From an uncultured Pirellulaceae bacterium (GTDB lineage: Bacteria > Planctomycetota > Planctomycetia > Pirellulales > Pirellulaceae), in the NCBI GenBank assembly GCA_938083195.1, contig CALKCK010000021.1, forward strand, positions 140,298 to 204,297: 64,000 bases of DNA, given 5' to 3'. Position numbers and translations under genes: made by a program. Below the pieces are notes generated by a model. It saw nothing but the letters and a program-made list of their open reading frames with translations, ran no database searches and was not told where the DNA came from. Position 1 is the stretch's first letter, and each line of letters opens with the position of its first letter. Of this stretch, positions 1 to 8,262 are shown piece after piece.

Positions 1-1
1 A

Positions 2-514
2 TTATTAAATTGTTCTGTGGAGCAATACGCAGAATTTATGGAGATGAATCTGTATTCAGCGATTCGTTGTACTTTAGCGACGATGGACGCACTGACGGCG
101 ACATCGGGCCAGGTGGTTAATATCGGTTCTCTAGCCTCAAAAACTGGCTGGCCGAAGGTGGCTCCCTACTCTGTGAGCAAGCATGGGTTGGCGGCGTTTA
201 GTCATCAATTGCGTTTGGAAGGGCCGAATAACGTAAATTGTTTGCACGTCTGTCCTGGGCCAATACGTCGAGATGATTCGGGGACACGTTACGATTCGCA
301 AACGGAAAAGATGGCAGGTGCGGTCGCTCAGCCGGGGGCGGGGGTGAAGTTAAAGGGAATTGACCCTGATTTTCTCGCTCAAAAAATTGTTCGTCAGTGC
401 GAGCGTCGAAAACCAGAGTTAGTGATTCCATGGCATGCAAAACTTTTGTTTGCAATTACTCAGCTCTCCCCCAAATTTGGTGACTTTTTATTGAGGAAGT
501 CTAATCGAAGTTGA
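2..514 (+). CDS. Short-chain dehydrogenase/reductase (SDR), 5'-truncated by window edge
   Basis: C-terminal part of an NAD(P)-dependent SDR oxidoreductase. The reading frame is open to the first bases, so the Rossmann nucleotide-binding half (TGxxxGxG) lies outside the window; the GTG at 17 is probably internal. Visible are the catalytic Ser strand (VNIGSLAS) and the Tyr/Lys motif (YSVSK), followed by a CPGPI loop typical of classical SDRs. The C-terminal segment (RKPELVIPWHAKLLFAI) resembles the membrane-leaning tail of DltE/retinol-dehydrogenase-like SDRs. The substrate cannot be told. Confidence 0.85.
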   Translation, partial: LLNCSVEQYAEFMEMNLYSAIRCTLATMDALTATSGQVVNIGSLASKTGWPKVAPYSVSKHGLAAFSHQLRLEGPNNVNCLHVCPGPIRRDDSGTRYDSQTEKMAGAVAQPGAGVKLKGIDPDFLAQKIVRQCERRKPELVIPWHAKLLFAITQLSPKFGDFLLRKSNRS

Positions 515-571
515 CGCATTTTATCCAGCATCCAGCTTTATGTTTTTTGAAATTACATTGGTTGGTCGAGG

Positions 572-605
572 GATTTGAATTTTGCGATTTGAATTTTGCG
601 ATTTG
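572..605. repeat. 14-bp tandem repeat (2 full copies plus a partial)
   Basis: The unit gatttgaattttgc occurs at 572-585 and 586-599, followed by a partial third copy (gattt). It lies in the gap between the SDR stop and the small lipoprotein gene. It is one of several 14-20 bp duplications at gene boundaries in this window. Confidence 0.85.
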
Positions 606-677
606 GTCAAAATGGTTGACGCGAAATTGAGGTTGCTTGATTCGTAGGTTTTCGATGAAAATTAGTAGTCGTAGAAA

Positions 678-956
678 GTGTTCCAGGAAAGAGTTTTGGC
701 TGATAAACGCAATATAATCGCTTATTCGGTACTGATGCTTGCAGTATGCATGGTGCTGCCGGGTTGTAAAATCCGAGGGAATCCGTGGGAGATTTCAGAG
801 CAGGCTAAACCGGTTGCTGAGCGGAATTTGCCGCAGTCAATTTACGCGCCGATGCCAACTATTTTGCCAACCGTTCAGGGGGCAGCCATCGAAACCGATC
901 AAACACTCGAGGCGGAACTTGATCTGTTGGGTGAGTTGCATGGCGAAATCGAGTAG
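678..956 (+). CDS. Small putative lipoprotein (unknown function)
   Basis: A 92-residue product with a positively charged start, a hydrophobic stretch (about residues 14-29) and a lipobox-like VLPGC ending at Cys30, so it is probably a lipid-anchored exported protein. The mature part is only about 60 residues, Pro/Glu-rich, with no recognisable domain. The start used is GTG at 678; no strong ribosome-binding site is visible. The gene converges with the prepilin-peptidase-like gene on the other strand. Real-gene status is moderately likely because of the signal peptide; function unknown. Confidence 0.5.
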   Translation: MFQERVLADKRNIIAYSVLMLAVCMVLPGCKIRGNPWEISEQAKPVAERNLPQSIYAPMPTILPTVQGAAIETDQTLEAELDLLGELHGEIE

Positions 957-1004
957 CTTTACTTGAGGCAAAGTGATGATGGCTCCACCCCGCGGCTCCG
1001 TTTC

Positions 1005-2225
1005 TCAACGTCTTTGATAATTAAAATGGGCCGCCGTGAATTTTCGAAGCGTTATGGAAGCCGAGAGAATAGCGACGAGGATCACTGCAATCATTCCTGC
1101 GTTTGCCGTCGGAGACGGCCAGACTGGGAAGTGAGTGAAGGCTTGCCATGTTAATAAGTGTAAAAGCGTGGCCACAAAGACAACGACGGAAGGAGTAATT
1201 GCGGTTGGTCGGTTCCCCTTGGTAGATACTAGCAGCATTGCTTGGATGAATAAAAAGAAGAGTGTCACCGATAAGGCAGCTTGCCAGCCAAGGAAAATTC
1301 CGACAAGAGACATGGCAGCGATCACGTCGTCAACGCAATGAAATTGCTCGATGGTGGATTGGTGAACGCGATCTTCCAGCATTCTTTTGGAATTTAAAGT
1401 TGTCCACGAGCTCAATAGTCCGCATGCGGATCCAGCGGTTAATCCGTAAGCGAATGTGATGAGTTGAGCGGACGAACCGCGTGCGAATTCGGTTAGATGA
1501 TTCGTGTCGATGTGCCATGCGATCAACGTCATGTCTGGCCAAATCAAGGGTAATCCAACACCAAAGACCAGCCCCCAACAAAACACTTTCGTAGGGACTT
1601 GTAAGCGTTCGGAGCGAATGAGCGAGAATGTAAATAAGAGACAAATTAGAACTAAATGATAGGATGTGATTTGAATCAAATCCCATTTGGGATCAAACAG
1701 GAGGTGCTCAAAGCCTCGAGATTGAATTGCGTCTTGAAAAGGAAGATTGGAGCCGCCGGTTAGGATTTCAAGAAACGAGATCAGTAGAAAAACGCACCCG
1801 AGAAAGACTTCGACGATTAGGTATCGAGGAGGAATCGGTGTCCGACAGGTCCTGCATTTTCCCGAATTTCGAATCCACCCATAAACGGGTAAGTTGTCAC
1901 TGAATAAGAGTTCTGTTTCACAAAACGGGCACATGCTTGAGCCATTTACACCACGGCCGCGGGGAAGACGCCAAGCAACCACGTTTAGAAAGCTTGCAAA
2001 GCATCCCCCTAGAAAAAAAATCCAGATCACGCCTAATAGTTTCATCAGCGTTGCCTGGGAAAACTCGATGTATTTCCAGTACTCCAGTACGCCGATGGGG
2101 AGGTGCGAGATTTTTAACAGTGTGGAGGTCAGTAAAGGAATGAGGATCAAGAAAGTGAATATTAAGGCAAGCAGAACCCATCCAATCGCTTTGCTAACGA
2201 GAATGAATTTTGCTTGTTTGCCCAT
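1005..2225 (-). CDS. Prepilin-peptidase-like (A24) membrane protein
   Basis: A 406-residue polytopic membrane protein. Around residues 73-145 it carries the N-terminal signature of type IV prepilin peptidases (PilD/GspO/ComC): SFLNVVAWRLPRG, then two CxxC pairs (CPFC, CRTC) and PIPPRYLIVE, the usual zinc-binding cytoplasmic loop. Hydrophobic segments follow. PilD-family enzymes cleave and N-methylate prepilin leaders using two membrane Asp residues; I could not place both with certainty, and the protein is longer than usual (about 250-290 residues). The DUF1559 prepilin-type gene 2 kb away is a plausible substrate. The CDGSH gene lies 56 bp upstream on the same strand. Confidence 0.7.
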   Translation of the reverse strand: MGKQAKFILVSKAIGWVLLALIFTFLILIPLLTSTLLKISHLPIGVLEYWKYIEFSQATLMKLLGVIWIFFLGGCFASFLNVVAWRLPRGRGVNGSSMCPFCETELLFSDNLPVYGWIRNSGKCRTCRTPIPPRYLIVEVFLGCVFLLISFLEILTGGSNLPFQDAIQSRGFEHLLFDPKWDLIQITSYHLVLICLLFTFSLIRSERLQVPTKVFCWGLVFGVGLPLIWPDMTLIAWHIDTNHLTEFARGSSAQLITFAYGLTAGSACGLLSSWTTLNSKRMLEDRVHQSTIEQFHCVDDVIAAMSLVGIFLGWQAALSVTLFFLFIQAMLLVSTKGNRPTAITPSVVVFVATLLHLLTWQAFTHFPVWPSPTANAGMIAVILVAILSASITLRKFTAAHFNYQRR

Positions 2226-2281
2226 ATCGATCCGCTACTAGAGACCCCCGCGAACTGTTGTTAGGAAGCTGCTATGAAAGA

Positions 2282-2545
2282 TTAGGAAGTCGAATCATTG
2301 GGGGATTCGAGGGTGTTGTGCGTTCCGTCGCACTTGGGGGCATTGGAGGTCTGTTTGCACTGGCAATAATAGGCTGTTTCTGTTGCCTCGGCCTCAAAGA
2401 CCATCGGTACAAAGCTTGTTCCTTTGTGTTTTCCATCGCAAAACGGCTGGTTTTCCGAAATGCCACAGGTGCAGTAGGCGTATTTTTTCCCAGCTTCTAG
2501 CTCGACTTGTTTTGGAAAGCAGGCGGCAATTTTTGGTTTGTCCAT
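2282..2545 (-). CDS. CDGSH iron-sulfur domain protein with two CDGSH motifs
   Basis: An 87-residue soluble protein with two copies of the C-x-C-x(n)-P-x-C-D-G-x-H motif: CTCGISENQPFCDGKH (about 26-41) and CQCKQTSNAPKCDGTH (about 61-76). Each CDGSH motif binds a redox-active [2Fe-2S] cluster through three Cys and one His, as in mitoNEET/Miner2. Tandem two-motif forms are the common bacterial version. No transmembrane anchor is present. It sits 56 bp upstream of the prepilin-peptidase-like gene; no functional link is evident. Confidence 0.9.
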   Translation of the reverse strand: MDKPKIAACFPKQVELEAGKKYAYCTCGISENQPFCDGKHKGTSFVPMVFEAEATETAYYCQCKQTSNAPKCDGTHNTLESPNDSTS

Positions 2546-2703
2546 GGTTACTTGTTTTCTTCTTTAAGAGGGCAACAAACGCTTGCGGCGGTTTGATATA
2601 AAACTAAAAGTGCTACGTAAGAAATTACAACATAATTGAGAAAGCGTGCCTCTAATAGAGCAACCAATCAATTTCTTGTTGATGATGCAGAGGCATCGGG
2701 TCA

Positions 2704-2736
2704 ATAAAAAAGAGCTCTCGAAGATCGAGAGCTCTT
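2704..2736 (-). terminator. Intrinsic terminator downstream of the lipoprotein gene
   Basis: A perfect 11-bp inverted repeat (aagagctctcg / cgagagctctt, 2710-2720 and 2726-2736) with a 5-nt loop. Read on the minus strand the stem runs straight into a T-rich tract (2705-2710 on the plus strand is A-rich), the classic Rho-independent form. It lies 70 bp after the stop of the gene at 2806-3318. Confidence 0.85.
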
Positions 2737-2805
2737 AAGATTACATTTGGTACGGACGCAGCGAGGAGGATCTGGGCACCGCCCATCAGTTCCATTCGCT
2801 TGAGC

Positions 2806-3318
2806 CTATTTGCTGGTCATCTCAATGGCGTAAGCTTCAAGTCCACCGCTGGGGACATCGACCACAAATTGTGCGGATCCGTTTCCCTCGTACTTCTTGG
2901 GGATTTTGGTGAATTTTTTCATTTGCGCCTTGGCTGCAGCAACGGCCGCACGGTCTGCGTCTCCACCGCCGTCAGCACCTTCCATCGCATCCGAAAGAGC
3001 TGCCTCGTCCATGTCATCCCACTCAAATTCAACTTTGTGTCGCCAAACCATCGCTCCGGCGTTTCCATATCGGTCTACCAAGGAGAAATTCCCCTCGCCG
3101 TCAGTAACTGCGGTGGAGTAAGGACCGGGAGCATCGTTCCCTTCTGCCGGTTCTGGGTAAAAGGTGACCCTAATTCCAGGGAGTGGTTTCCCATCGAGCG
3201 TTACGACGCCAGAGACGGGAGCAAGTGAGCCACCCTCTTTGCAGCCAACAAGCGTACTAAAGCAAAAAAGAGCCGCTAGGCATACAATCGAAAGGCGGTT
3301 GATTTTTAGTTTCATCAT
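2806..3318 (-). CDS. Planctomycete small lipoprotein, carboxypeptidase-regulatory-like
   Basis: A 170-residue exported protein: Lys/Arg start, hydrophobic core (about 9-24) and lipobox LVGC. The mature part begins with VSGVVTLDGKPLPGIRVTFYPE, the beta-sandwich repeat that opens carboxypeptidase-regulatory-like domains and is very common in small planctomycete lipoproteins. No catalytic residues are present; such proteins are usually of unknown function. Two adjacent ATGs (3318 and 3315) could start it. It is downstream of, and co-directional with, the DUF1559 prepilin gene, a frequent planctomycete pairing, with a hairpin between them. Confidence 0.8.
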   Translation of the reverse strand: MMKLKINRLSIVCLAALFCFSTLVGCKEGGSLAPVSGVVTLDGKPLPGIRVTFYPEPAEGNDAPGPYSTAVTDGEGNFSLVDRYGNAGAMVWRHKVEFEWDDMDEAALSDAMEGADGGGDADRAAVAAAKAQMKKFTKIPKKYEGNGSAQFVVDVPSGGLEAYAIEMTSK

Positions 3319-3340
3319 TTATTCTCGCGTGGTTGTCCGT

Positions 3341-3378
3341 AAAATATTGGAGCCCGACTACATAGCAATCGGGCTCCA
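3341..3378 (-). terminator. Hairpin terminator between the DUF1559 gene and the lipoprotein gene
   Basis: A perfect 10-bp inverted repeat (tggagcccga at 3348-3357, tcgggctcca at 3369-3378) with an 11-nt loop. On the minus strand the stem is followed by ATATTTTA. It starts 26 bp after the DUF1559 stop. It probably ends most DUF1559 transcripts, with read-through or a separate promoter serving the lipoprotein gene. Confidence 0.8.
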
Positions 3379-3403
3379 TTTGAAGTGTAAACGAAAATTA
3401 GGA

Positions 3404-4396
3404 TTAATTTACGATAACTGAGTTTCCGTCTTGGTAAGCAGCAAGCCAATTCAAAGTTGAGTTTGACACGTTGTCAGAAAGGAATTGAGCAGAGCCATCG
3501 CACATTGCAACTGTTGCACCTGTGGTGTGACCGCTTGATGCAAGCGATCGAGCTCGGTAGTTACCGTTGACAATGAAGTTAAGTCCACCAGCACGACCCA
3601 TGTTTGACCAGCGGCCAGCCATTGGTGTCGAAAGATCAGGGTTGTTCTGCCAGCGATGTGAACCAGCCCAGATCGCGCCGACCATGAGTGGATTCTTCGG
3701 GTTCGGCCCAGTCTCTGAATCGCTTGATCGCTCACCAATCATGATGGTGTTACTCGAGCCATCAGTTAGGGTGCCGAAATCAACTCGAGTGTTCATGCCG
3801 AATGGACCCCACTTGTTCTTGTGGTTTGGGTCCCGACGACGGCTATCCCACATCGAGTAACCAATGTTTGCAACGTAGTTGGAGATACCATTGGGTAGGT
3901 CCAAAGAGTTTGACGTATAACAAGTGTTCTTGCCGTCTACCTTTGGGTTGTCGCTTGGACACTGGAATGATGGAATGATACTGCCAGTTGTCTGTTCACC
4001 GTTTGGCAACAACATGTCTTCGCCCCAGTGGGTGTAGAGATTGCAGTTGTCGTAAAGGTTGTTTTGTTCCATGAAAGGAAGGATGAATGTTCCCCATCCC
4101 CAGTAGTTGCCTTTGTAAGGCGTGCTACCGCGCCATACAAACGGAGTGTACTGCTTTGGAAATGCTGAAGAAGCGTTCCAGCCATCCCAGCCTTCTGGGA
4201 AATGTTGGTAGGCACTCTCGTAGTTCAAGACAGACAATGCAATCTGACGAGCATTGTTCATGCATGTCGTTCGTCTCGCTGCCTCGCGAACCTGCTGGAC
4301 AGCAGGAAGAAGCATGCCGATCAAGATTCCAATGATCGCAATGACCACTAGCAACTCTACCAGCGTAAACGCCTTCCGGCGCGATGGTGAATTCAT
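3404..4396 (-). CDS. DUF1559 protein with type IV prepilin leader
   Basis: A 330-residue planctomycete DUF1559 protein. The N-terminus carries the prepilin leader (RRKAFTLVELLVVIAIIGIL), with processing expected before Phe by a prepilin peptidase, then AAVQQVREAARRxxCxNN-type sequence (here LLPAVQQVREAARRTTCMNN) typical of the family. The C-terminus has the H-x-G-[GA] 'gene-end' pattern (SSGHTTGATVAMCDGSAQFL) found in DUF1559. The start at 4396 is chosen because it places the leader properly and has GAGG about 10 bases upstream; the longer frame to 4528 would put 44 unlikely residues in front. DUF1559 proteins are abundant in planctomycetes and thought to be pseudopilin-like surface proteins; their role is not settled. 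Confidence 0.92.
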   Translation of the reverse strand: MNSPSRRKAFTLVELLVVIAIIGILIGMLLPAVQQVREAARRTTCMNNARQIALSVLNYESAYQHFPEGWDGWNASSAFPKQYTPFVWRGSTPYKGNYWGWGTFILPFMEQNNLYDNCNLYTHWGEDMLLPNGEQTTGSIIPSFQCPSDNPKVDGKNTCYTSNSLDLPNGISNYVANIGYSMWDSRRRDPNHKNKWGPFGMNTRVDFGTLTDGSSNTIMIGERSSDSETGPNPKNPLMVGAIWAGSHRWQNNPDLSTPMAGRWSNMGRAGGLNFIVNGNYRARSLASSGHTTGATVAMCDGSAQFLSDNVSNSTLNWLAAYQDGNSVIVN

Positions 4397-4971
4397 AGGT
4401 GTAACCTCGTAAAACAAATAGGATGAAATATATTTCCGACGGCACGTTAAAGTTATGAGCCGTGTAGATAGTATTGCAGTTAAAAACGGACTAAAAAAGG
4501 AAGAAACCAGCGGGGGCACCCTGTCCATATTGTAGTTATTGCGCGTTGTCTGCCGTTAGTGATTCTGCCCCCTCGCTGCTTAAGTGAAGAAACGGATCGC
4601 AGAATTTGTTCACCAAGTCGGCATTTATTGGGGGATCAATGATTTATTATCGTCAATAAAACGTCCTTCAAAGTATTTAATTTCGGTCATCCATGTTGTT
4701 AGTGTTAATGTTTTGCCCGTTAAAGTTTATTGAAAAAAAATAAACAAAAAATCAAATTCGGTATATAGCTCAGGAAGACTAAGGATTGTTGCCTTGTCTC
4801 CAGCGGTCGCTAAAACCTAGCGGTGACCGCGAAACGGGGGCCAGAAGGTAGCGTTTCCGTTTTGGCTTGGCACTGCGGTTCGATCGTCATCGCCCACGGA
4901 ATGCGACTTTTAACCCTTCGATGGGAGGTGCCGTAGAAATTGTCACCTCTGATCGCGTTGTCGCTCGGTGC
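4397..4971. other. Gene-free interval between kdsD and the DUF1559 gene
   Basis: 575 bases without a convincing gene. It must hold the promoter and leader of the DUF1559 gene (minus strand) and the 3' end of the glycan/kdsD transcript. It is A+T-rich around 4640-4760. The only clear structure is the imperfect inverted repeat at 4803-4830. I could not pick a reliable -35/-10 pair. Confidence 0.5.
4803..4830. repeat. Imperfect inverted repeat downstream of kdsD
   Basis: GCGGTC-GCTA pairs with TAGC-(GGT bulge)-GACCGC around a short AAACC loop. It lies about 140 bases after the kdsD stop on the minus strand. No T tract follows in either direction, so it may be a 3'-end stabilising hairpin, not an intrinsic terminator. 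Confidence 0.4.
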
Positions 4972-6018
4972 CTATTGTCGGCTACGGACGTTAACAACGT
5001 CGGTAATGTCGATCAGGCCGATCGCCCGTCCAGTTTCGTCGACAACCGGTAGTTCGCTCAGATTCCTGCAGGCGAGCGTTTCGATGGCTAGAAAAGTTTT
5101 AGTGCCTGCAGCAATTGTAATGGGGGACTGAGTCATGACGTTTCGGATGGGTTCGTCAAATAGTTCGTCCTGTTGTTTTTCGAGTAATTTCGCTAGGTCG
5201 CTGTCGGTAAAGATACCCGTTAGTCGAGATTGTTGGTCGACAATCAATACCACGCCTGTTCTTCGCTCGCGGCCTCCTTGCTGGATGTAGATCTCACGAA
5301 CTGTCGCGGTCTCGTTCGCAATTCGGCATTCGCCAATTGGCCTCATTACTTGCTCCACGAGGGAAAGCCGTTTTCCAAGCGAGCCACCTGGGTGAAATTT
5401 TGCAAAGTCATCTGCTTGGAGTTGCTTGGTTTTTGAGACTACTAAAGTGAGTGCGTCTCCCAGGGCGAGCATCAATGCGGTGGTTGTTGATGGCGCGAGT
5501 CCGAGGTGGCAGGCTTCGTTAATTTTGCCGTAGTTGAGAACCGCAGCGCTATGGGCGGCCAGCGTTGAATCCTGTTTGCCGGTAATGGCAATGATGGGTG
5601 TTTGAAACTTTCCAAAGGACGGAAGAAGTTTCAGTATTTCTCCCGTCTCTCCACTGTTTGAAAAAACGAGAACGATGTCCTCCGGCCCCACTCTTCCGAG
5701 GTCGCCATGGATTGCTTCGGCGGGGTGGAGAAAGTGGCTGCGTACGCCGACCGACGCCAGGGAGGCAGAGGTTTTTTGACCGATCCAGCCTGCTTTACCG
5801 ATGCCCGTGACAATCACGCAACCGTCGCATTCAAGTAACAGGTCGGTGGCAACACAGAAGTCATCCGGCAAGTTGGAAGCTAAGTTATTTAATGCCTCCG
5901 CTTCGTTTTTTATGATCTCAGTAGCGAGTTGAAGTTGTTCGAATTGGGTCGTGAGTCCAGATTGCTGATTGGATAATTGCCGTGTTGGTTCCCTGTATTT
6001 GCGGGCAGGTGCGCTCAT
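4972..6018 (-). CDS. kdsD: D-arabinose-5-phosphate isomerase (KpsF/GutQ/KdsD family)
   Basis: A 348-residue enzyme interconverting ribulose-5-P and arabinose-5-P, the first step to Kdo. The SIS domain (about 40-190) shows GIGKAGWIGQK, HGDLG (104-108), SNSGETGE (120-127) and the linker HPGGSLGKRL (209-218); two CBS domains follow (about 220-345). This is the full KdsD architecture, with a roughly 20-residue longer N-terminus than E. coli KdsD. Its start codon overlaps the stop of the MsbA-like ABC transporter (TGATG), so the two are translationally coupled. Pairing with an exporter in a glycan locus favours a Kdo/lipopolysaccharide role. Confidence 0.9.
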   Translation of the reverse strand: MSAPARKYREPTRQLSNQQSGLTTQFEQLQLATEIIKNEAEALNNLASNLPDDFCVATDLLLECDGCVIVTGIGKAGWIGQKTSASLASVGVRSHFLHPAEAIHGDLGRVGPEDIVLVFSNSGETGEILKLLPSFGKFQTPIIAITGKQDSTLAAHSAAVLNYGKINEACHLGLAPSTTTALMLALGDALTLVVSKTKQLQADDFAKFHPGGSLGKRLSLVEQVMRPIGECRIANETATVREIYIQQGGRERRTGVVLIVDQQSRLTGIFTDSDLAKLLEKQQDELFDEPIRNVMTQSPITIAAGTKTFLAIETLACRNLSELPVVDETGRAIGLIDITDVVNVRSRQ

Positions 6019-8033
6019 CAGGCGGCCTCCTCAAGTTGAAGGTTTCTCATGCGGCGGTAGTCGGGGCAGCGAGATAGAAGTTGATCGTGGGTTCCGCAGT
6101 CAACAATTTGCCCTTCACGCATGATCATGATCTTGTCGGCCAGTTCCAGCGTGGACATGCGGTGTGTAATTAGGACGGTGGTTCGACCCGTGATAAATTC
6201 TGCGAGTGTTTCGTGGATTAGCTTTTCACTCTCTGGATCGATCTGACTGGTCGCTTCGTCGAGTATCAAGATTTCGGGATCCTTTAGGATCGCACGGGCT
6301 AGCGATATGCGTTGACGTTGTCCTCCGGAGAGCTTGCCACCGTGCTCGCCCATCATCGAATCGTATCCGTGTTCCATTGCAGAAATGAACTCGTGGGCAT
6401 GTGCTTTTTGAGCTGCGGCAACGATTTCTTGGTGGGTCGCTTCAGGTCTGGCGTAGGCGATGTTTTGAGCGATCGAATCGTTGAATAGCATGGTTTGTTG
6501 CGTCACGTATCCAATTTTTTGCCGAAGTGATTTGACGGGGTAGTTTCGGATATCATGACCAGCGATGCGAACTTGTCCATCTGATTGTTCGGCCCCCCCG
6601 TTGGTTTCAAAAAATCGTGGAATCAAATTGATCAACGTGCTTTTTCCGCAGCCGTTGTGTCCCAGGATGGCCAGCGACGTACCCGCTGGAATTTGTTCGG
6701 TAATCCCTCGAAGGATGGGTTGGTTGGGTTCGTATTCAAAACGCACGTCGCAAAATTCAATGTCGAGTTTTCCTGTGGGGATTTCCACTGGCGATGCAGG
6801 ATCCTGAATAGCGGGGACTTGGTCAATTAGGGGAAAGACGCGGTCGGCGGCGACAACGCCTCCTTGGATCATGTTATAGACGTCTGCCATTTTTCGGAGC
6901 GGGTCCGCAATTCCAATTAGAAATCCGAAGAACATCATGAGGCTGCCGAATCCCATCGGCGCGTCGCACATGCGAATTCCAAATAGGTAATTTGTCGAGT
7001 TGAGTACTAGGTATCCACCAGCGAGGACGCTAAGGGAGATCATACTGACGCCGAGTAGTTCGTTGTTGATTCTCGAGAGAGCACCAAAAACTGAAATGCG
7101 CATTGATTTTTTGTAAACATCATTGGCAACCAAGTCGAACCGTCTGCGTTCATTATCTTCATTGGTGAAGGCTTTGACGACTCGCATGTAAGTCAAGGCT
7201 TGGTAAAGGCGGTTAAGCAGTTTAGCTGAATCTTCCATCGCCCTTTTGTTTGCCCGCTTGGTCACCTGCGCTAGTTTAAGCATCAAGTATCCGGCGATTG
7301 GACAGATTAAAAGAGAAAATAACAGCAGGCGCCAATTCACCCATGCCGCGCCGACTAAGCAGCCGGTCATTTTAAGTGGTTCGCGGATTGTTTTACCAAA
7401 CAGCGTTGTGATGGCTTGGCAAATTGCTCCTGTTTCCCCGCGGATCCGACTGATTAAATCACCGGTTCCTTTGACTCCAAGTTCTGAGGCTTCCATGTCC
7501 AATACATTTTGGAAAACTCGATTTTGCATGTCCAGCATAGTGCGCTGGCCAACGCGGGCAACCGAGACCATGCTGCCCATCAGAAACATTCCACGGAGGA
7601 CCGTGCCGATAAACATTAATGCCATTAAATAGGCGAGTGTTGTGAATGGTTTTTCTGGCGCGTATTTTTTGATATAAGGCGCTAGTTTGGCTCGGCCTGC
7701 GGTGCGAGTTTCCTGAATCTGAATGTCATAGAGATTCGCATTGATCTCGCCTTGAATTTTTGATGATTCAGTTGGTTTCAGATTTGCGTTAAGGCGTGCT
7801 TCCAGTTCCCGAATGCTATTTTGACTACTGGTGATTAATTGCTGCGATTCAGTATCTTCATCGGCTACCCACTGGTGAAGCGATTTGCCTTTGATGACTA
7901 TTTCGACAAATGGATAAACCGCGCCCAGGTTGAGCGACCATAGAACCGCAACCATCGCACTGCAAAAAAAAGAGGCGAGCAAAGACCAGCGATATTTGAG
8001 CGTCATCCGTAACGCCCGATTGAGATTTTTCAT
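6018..8033 (-). CDS. MsbA-like ABC exporter (fused TM and ATPase domains)
   Basis: A 671-residue half-transporter: membrane domain (about 1-380) then nucleotide-binding domain with Walker A GHNGCGKST, signature LSGGQRQR, Walker B ILILDEATSQID and H-loop LITHRMS. This is the layout of MsbA/PglK-type lipid or glycolipid flippases. Odd feature: between TM1 (about 18-45) and TM2 (about 131-155) lies an insert of about 75 residues (49-125), charged and heptad-like, which would form an extracytoplasmic coiled region absent from classic MsbA. A paralogue with the same insert is at 25853-27829. It sits between the pseudaminic-acid genes and kdsD, so its cargo is probably a surface glycolipid. Confidence 0.9.
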   Translation of the reverse strand: MKNLNRALRMTLKYRWSLLASFFCSAMVAVLWSLNLGAVYPFVEIVIKGKSLHQWVADEDTESQQLITSSQNSIRELEARLNANLKPTESSKIQGEINANLYDIQIQETRTAGRAKLAPYIKKYAPEKPFTTLAYLMALMFIGTVLRGMFLMGSMVSVARVGQRTMLDMQNRVFQNVLDMEASELGVKGTGDLISRIRGETGAICQAITTLFGKTIREPLKMTGCLVGAAWVNWRLLLFSLLICPIAGYLMLKLAQVTKRANKRAMEDSAKLLNRLYQALTYMRVVKAFTNEDNERRRFDLVANDVYKKSMRISVFGALSRINNELLGVSMISLSVLAGGYLVLNSTNYLFGIRMCDAPMGFGSLMMFFGFLIGIADPLRKMADVYNMIQGGVVAADRVFPLIDQVPAIQDPASPVEIPTGKLDIEFCDVRFEYEPNQPILRGITEQIPAGTSLAILGHNGCGKSTLINLIPRFFETNGGAEQSDGQVRIAGHDIRNYPVKSLRQKIGYVTQQTMLFNDSIAQNIAYARPEATHQEIVAAAQKAHAHEFISAMEHGYDSMMGEHGGKLSGGQRQRISLARAILKDPEILILDEATSQIDPESEKLIHETLAEFITGRTTVLITHRMSTLELADKIMIMREGQIVDCGTHDQLLSRCPDYRRMRNLQLEEAA

Positions 8034-8262
8034 GATGCCTGTTTGAAAAAATGCTTCCTTGCAAAGACTCGAACATCGTTGCTAGCGATGGAACGTCGAG
8101 CTTGCCTAAATTTAATCGTTTTGCCCTGATTCTCAAACGTCAATCGGATCCGCTAGCCGTTGCTGAGGGGGCGCGTAAATTGGTAGGATTTTGAGATCGT
8201 TTACCGTCGGATGAGTCATACTTGGCGAGTTTTAGGCATAGAGCGCTTGGAATCGGTGAGTA

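Noticed and set aside
4803..4830. Hairpin after kdsD as intrinsic terminator
   Set aside because: The stem is imperfect and no T tract follows on either strand; it is kept only as an inverted repeat.
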